Assembly: GCA_945883455.1 (NCBI GenBank)
Contig: CAMCXJ010000085.1
Location: 1 to 8,989 of the forward strand
Source of the DNA: Prosthecobacter debontii
GTDB lineage: Bacteria > Verrucomicrobiota > Verrucomicrobiia > Verrucomicrobiales > Akkermansiaceae
Direction of reading: 5' to 3'
DNA length: 8,989 nt
In this document: in pieces, positions 5,985 through 8,989 of the stretch
Position numbering within the stretch: the first letter of the stretch is position 1
Layout of the letters: the number at the start of each line of letters is the position of its first letter
Notes under the pieces: generated by a model
What the model saw: only the letters and a program-made list of their open reading frames with translations
Databases searched by the model: none
Told to the model about the DNA's origin: nothing
Program-made: the position numbers and the translations under genes

Positions 5985-6899
5985 TCACTTGGGGGCGACG
6001 TATTTGGTGAAAACCTTGAGTTCCGAAGAGAGGGCTTTCCCGAGGTTGAGATATTTCTCATAGGATACGGCAAGCGCGGCGGCCTCGGTTAGGCGGGTGT
6101 ATCCGGTCGAGTTTTTGTTCTCATCCTCGGTGCCCCAGTTCTGGATGGCGACCTGGACTTCCGGATCCTTCTGGTAAACGCCTAGCGCTTTGAGGGCGGC
6201 CTGTTGTGTAAGAATTTCCGATGCTCCCGAATCCGCTGTCATGGCAATATTGTATTCGATGACCGCCTCCCGGCCACGCCCGAGATTGTCGAGTGCGAGG
6301 GCTTTGCAATAGGCGACCTGCGCGCGCTGGTATCCGGGAAGCACTTCCGCGTCCCTCTCCGAAGCGATGAGCAGAACGCGATCCCACGCGAGGGCGCGAA
6401 CGGCGTCCCACATGGTGTAAAGGTCGAGTTGGCGGAGCTGGTTCTCGCGGGTGAGAGGCTCCTTGAGGAAGGTTTTCAGCACGGCCGCGAGGCTCTCGTA
6501 GTCTCCGAGGTGACGGAAGCACTCCATCTCATAGAAAGCGGCGAGGGTGTGAAAATTATCCGGCAATGTAGCGATCGGCTTGCAGCGATTCTTGACCGCA
6601 GCGAACGCCTCCTGTGCCTCCTTGTATTTCCTGCCCTCGTAGAGATCGATAGCGGCGGCGTAATCGGCCGGCTCGGCGAGAAATACAGTCGCGAAATCCG
6701 ATGCGGGCGCATCGATGAAATCCGTGGAAACCTGGGTGGTCTTGTAACGAATCTGGGTCTTACTGGCAGCGAGGATCCAAGCGCGGAAAGTGCCGCCATT
6801 ATCGGGTTTTGAGAGGATGGCCTCGGCCTCGAACGCCTGTGAGAAAGCAGGAAACGTAAGCACGGGGAGCAGCAGGAGCGAGAAGATTAAATGTTTCAT
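5985..6899 (-). CDS. Secreted TPR-like protein of unknown function
   Basis: This 304-residue protein has an N-terminal Sec signal peptide (MKHLIFSLLLLPVLTFPAFS, cleavage near 20-22), so it is exported to the periplasm or beyond. The mature part begins with a short segment (about 23-75, with FRAWILAASKTQIRYKTTQV) that looks like a beta-rich lead-in. The rest is helical with TPR-like units: about 77-103 (DLYEGRKYKEAQEAFAAV), 115-146 (HTLAAFYEMECFRHLGDYES) and 190-222 (AQVAYCKALALDNLGRGREA). I do not recognise a named family. It starts 31 bases after the stop of a large TPR gene in the same direction, with no Shine-Dalgarno, so the pair is probably one transcription unit and the proteins may act in the same envelope complex (inference). 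In some Verrucomicrobiota I would expect such a pair next to ExbB/ExbD-type genes, but those would lie beyond this window. A short GC hairpin (5965-5978) follows the stop but has no T-run. Confidence 0.75.
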   Translation of the reverse strand: MKHLIFSLLLLPVLTFPAFSQAFEAEAILSKPDNGGTFRAWILAASKTQIRYKTTQVSTDFIDAPASDFATVFLAEPADYAAAIDLYEGRKYKEAQEAFAAVKNRCKPIATLPDNFHTLAAFYEMECFRHLGDYESLAAVLKTFLKEPLTRENQLRQLDLYTMWDAVRALAWDRVLLIASERDAEVLPGYQRAQVAYCKALALDNLGRGREAVIEYNIAMTADSGASEILTQQAALKALGVYQKDPEVQVAIQNWGTEDENKNSTGYTRLTEAAALAVSYEKYLNLGKALSSELKVFTKYVAPK

Positions 6900-6930
6900 G
6901 GTATGGCTTGGGTTGGGGGTTTCGGGATGT

Positions 6931-8989
6931 TCAGCGGCCTTCTGCCTCCGCTTTTTCCTTGAGGATTTCTTCCATGGATTTCACGTTCGGATCGGTCTCG
7001 TATTGGTTGTTGAGTTTCTGAACACGCTCCCAAAGCTTCACTTCTTCGGGGCTCATCTTGTCCTTGAAGCGGCCGGTGAGCTCAAGATACTGATAGCTTC
7101 GCTGATACGCTCCTTGGCGGTCGGAAGAGACATTCGGCCCGGTCGAGGCTTTGTTGCGTTTGTAAGAAAGCTCCATCCACCTGTAGATCGCACGCGTGGA
7201 AATCATCATGTGTCCCTGATGGGAAGACCAAACTTTCACATACATGGCGATGGCGTCATCCGTAAGGTTCCGCTTGTCGAAGGTCTCGGCCAACATGAGG
7301 CCGACCTCCGGAGAGTATTTGGTAAAGCCGAGTGATTTGCCTTCCTCGCGCTCCAAGTATTGGTTGGCACGCTCCGCCGCCTTGGCGTAATCACCCTTTT
7401 TCAACAGGATCTGGGTGATGCGATAAAGAGCGAACTCGCGCTCCGGCTTCTCCTGCGAATCGGCGAAGATCCGCTCGAAGTCCACGATGCCTTTATCAAG
7501 ATCTGCGGCCTGCGGGGACTGCCCATAAACATCGGCACGACCACCGAGCGCTTGGAACATGTAGGATTGATCCTGGCGGGAGAGCGCCTCGTCGTAATAC
7601 GGAATCGCCTCACGCGGCGCGGAGGTATTCGTGCGCAGGTAATCTCCGAGTTTCACAAGGATGTAGTTGGAAAGCTCCTTGAGTTCGAAGTCCGACTTCA
7701 GGTTCTGGAAAAGAACGGTGATCATCGCCTCGGCGGCGCGCTGTTTATCGGGGTTCTCCTTGTCCTTGGCTACGGTTTCAAACACGCCGATAATGGCAAT
7801 GCGCAGAATGGCGCGGGCGGCCTTGTCCGTGGTGCGGATTCCCGGGAAATTGTAATAGTGCTCCTTGAGCTCCTCAGGGGTGTGCTTCTCGAGATAGAAC
7901 TCCGTGTAGGAGTTGATCGCCTGCTCAAGGCCGACGGCTTCAGTTTGCTTCGCCATGTCGGAAATGACTTCCTGAAGGCGTGCCAGCGCCTCATCGCCGC
8001 GGCCGGCGGATTCCATGGCATACATCTGGGCAACGGCGACCTGCGGTCGATAAGGCGAACCTACCGAGTAATCCTTCCAATATTTGTCAGCGTGCGGGAC
8101 TGCGTCCTTCATGCGCGGTCCGTAGTCCTCACCTTTCTTATGCTCGCCGAGCATGGCGATGAGGTAAAAGAGTGCCTCGCCGACCAAACCGACGTTGGCG
8201 CGTGTTTCACCAATCTCAATTGCCTTGAGGTAGGCGGCCTCGGCTTCATCACGTTTATCGAGACCCTGTAAGACATTGCCACGAAGGTTGTAGGCCTGAT
8301 CCGTGACTGGGGAATCAGCGAACTCCTTGATGATACGTGCCGTCTTTTCCAAGGCGGGTTCGTTCTCTTCCTCTGCGTAGTGGGCGTTGGCTCGGTCATA
8401 AAGCGCGAGCGGGATGTAGGACTGGTTCGGGTCGGCTTTGTATTTCTCAAGGAAGGCATCGAGCAGCTTCGCGGCCTTTGTCCAGAACTGGAGGCGGGAA
8501 ACGTTAGATGCCTGGAAATAGGAGGCGGACATTGCGAATACGCTCTCTGGGTATTTCTCGACATGCAGGTCAAGGAGCGGCGCGGCCTTGTCATATTGAC
8601 CGGTGTAAAAATAGGAACCGCCGAGGACAAAAAGGACGAGATCGTGCTCCAGCGTGCCTTCGGTTGCCTTTTTATCCTCGATGATATCCCCCGCGATCTC
8701 GATACAGATCTCATATTTCCCGTCGAAGAACAGGGAGGAGAGCATCAACTTTTGGACATCCGGCTTGTATTTGGAGTCAGGGAAAGTCGCGAGAAAAAGT
8801 TCGCCGTATCTCTGCGTGCTCGTGATGCTCCCAATCACCGAGGAAGTGCGAACTAAGTGGAACAGGTTGTCCTCGCGCTTCTCGGCCTTGGGAAAATACT
8901 GCTCAAGCTGAAGGTAGGCCGCGTAAGAGCCGTGGACATTACCGTTCGTCTCGTGGATGAAAGCGATCACAGCGAGCTTGAACATCTCG
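6931..8989 (-). CDS. Large tetratricopeptide-repeat protein, C-terminal 685 residues (5' end outside window)
   Basis: This is the C-terminal part of a TPR-array protein. The frame is open through the right edge: a Glu codon precedes the first Met at 8985, and the residues there (AYLQLEQYFPKAEKREDN) are already mid-repeat, so that Met is almost certainly internal. Counting from it, TPR or TPR-like helix pairs occur at about 113-146 (GGSYFYTGQYDKAAPLLD), 190-224 (RANAHYAEEENEPALEKTAR), 226-260 (NLRGNVLQGLDKRDEAEAAY), 315-345, 441-472 (GDYLRTNTSAPREAIPYYDE), 515-545 (QILLKKGDYAKAAERANQYL) and 556-590. The spacing resembles TolA-binding YbgF/CpoB- and BamD-like repeats, with the typical yPdS and FpdSkY motifs at helix ends. 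The last 45 residues are charged and probably coiled (EEVKLWERVQKLNN, EILKEKAEAEGR). Only one cysteine is present. TPR arrays bind partner proteins; no catalytic motif is seen. Whether it has a signal peptide cannot be known here. The secreted TPR-like gene follows 31 bases downstream. Confidence 0.85.
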   Translation of the reverse strand, partial: EMFKLAVIAFIHETNGNVHGSYAAYLQLEQYFPKAEKREDNLFHLVRTSSVIGSITSTQRYGELFLATFPDSKYKPDVQKLMLSSLFFDGKYEICIEIAGDIIEDKKATEGTLEHDLVLFVLGGSYFYTGQYDKAAPLLDLHVEKYPESVFAMSASYFQASNVSRLQFWTKAAKLLDAFLEKYKADPNQSYIPLALYDRANAHYAEEENEPALEKTARIIKEFADSPVTDQAYNLRGNVLQGLDKRDEAEAAYLKAIEIGETRANVGLVGEALFYLIAMLGEHKKGEDYGPRMKDAVPHADKYWKDYSVGSPYRPQVAVAQMYAMESAGRGDEALARLQEVISDMAKQTEAVGLEQAINSYTEFYLEKHTPEELKEHYYNFPGIRTTDKAARAILRIAIIGVFETVAKDKENPDKQRAAEAMITVLFQNLKSDFELKELSNYILVKLGDYLRTNTSAPREAIPYYDEALSRQDQSYMFQALGGRADVYGQSPQAADLDKGIVDFERIFADSQEKPEREFALYRITQILLKKGDYAKAAERANQYLEREEGKSLGFTKYSPEVGLMLAETFDKRNLTDDAIAMYVKVWSSHQGHMMISTRAIYRWMELSYKRNKASTGPNVSSDRQGAYQRSYQYLELTGRFKDKMSPEEVKLWERVQKLNNQYETDPNVKSMEEILKEKAEAEGR

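Noticed and set aside
6204..6812. Plus-strand 202-codon frame opposite the secreted TPR gene
   Set aside because: It has no family motif, while the minus-strand frame has a signal peptide and TPR-like helices; a shadow.
7360..8271. Plus-strand 303-codon frame opposite the large TPR gene
   Set aside because: Its composition (Leu/Val/Gly/Arg-rich, no recognisable motif or start signal) fits an antisense shadow in GC-rich coding DNA, while the minus strand gives a continuous TPR array.

Overview
The window looks like a chromosomal stretch from a GC-rich Gram-negative bacterium, most likely a member of the Verrucomicrobiota (an inference, moderate confidence). The reasons are the RpoD with a long Lys/Ala/Pro-rich extension ahead of region 1.1, secreted TPR proteins, a papain-like C39-type secreted protein with a large N-terminal domain, and the near absence of Shine-Dalgarno sequences. 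No plasmid, phage, transposon, CRISPR or tRNA/rRNA signal was seen.

Layout: at the left edge, on the minus strand, is the N-terminal 196 codons of the principal sigma factor gene rpoD; the rest lies outside the window. A 300-base divergent spacer separates it from yedI, a plus-strand DUF808 inner-membrane protein and the only confident plus-strand gene. The spacer contains a possible 45-codon small ORF whose stop overlaps the yedI start. yedI converges, over a 159-base gap with a small hairpin and a short direct repeat, on a minus-strand block that runs to the right edge.

In transcription order (right to left) the minus-strand block holds: a large TPR-repeat protein, truncated at its 5' end by the window edge; a 304-residue secreted TPR-like protein 31 bases downstream; then, after 112 bases, a peptide-import pair consisting of an OppA-type lipoprotein and an OppB-type permease 13 bases apart; then, 72 bases later, a secreted papain-fold (C39-like) cysteine peptidase. 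A near-perfect inverted repeat lies between oppB and the peptidase gene.

How they may work together: OppA and OppB would form the binding and half of the membrane part of an oligopeptide ABC importer. The second permease (OppC) and the ATPases (OppD/OppF) do not follow oppB, as they do in the usual operon. Their place is taken by an exported cysteine peptidase, which suggests, but does not prove, a link between peptide production outside the cytoplasm and peptide uptake. The TPR pair is probably an envelope protein-interaction module. Most of the window is ordinary housekeeping sequence. The points worth a second look are the RpoD tail, the split opp locus with its peptidase neighbour, the inverted repeat, the small ORF ahead of yedI, and the contrast in ribosome-binding sites.
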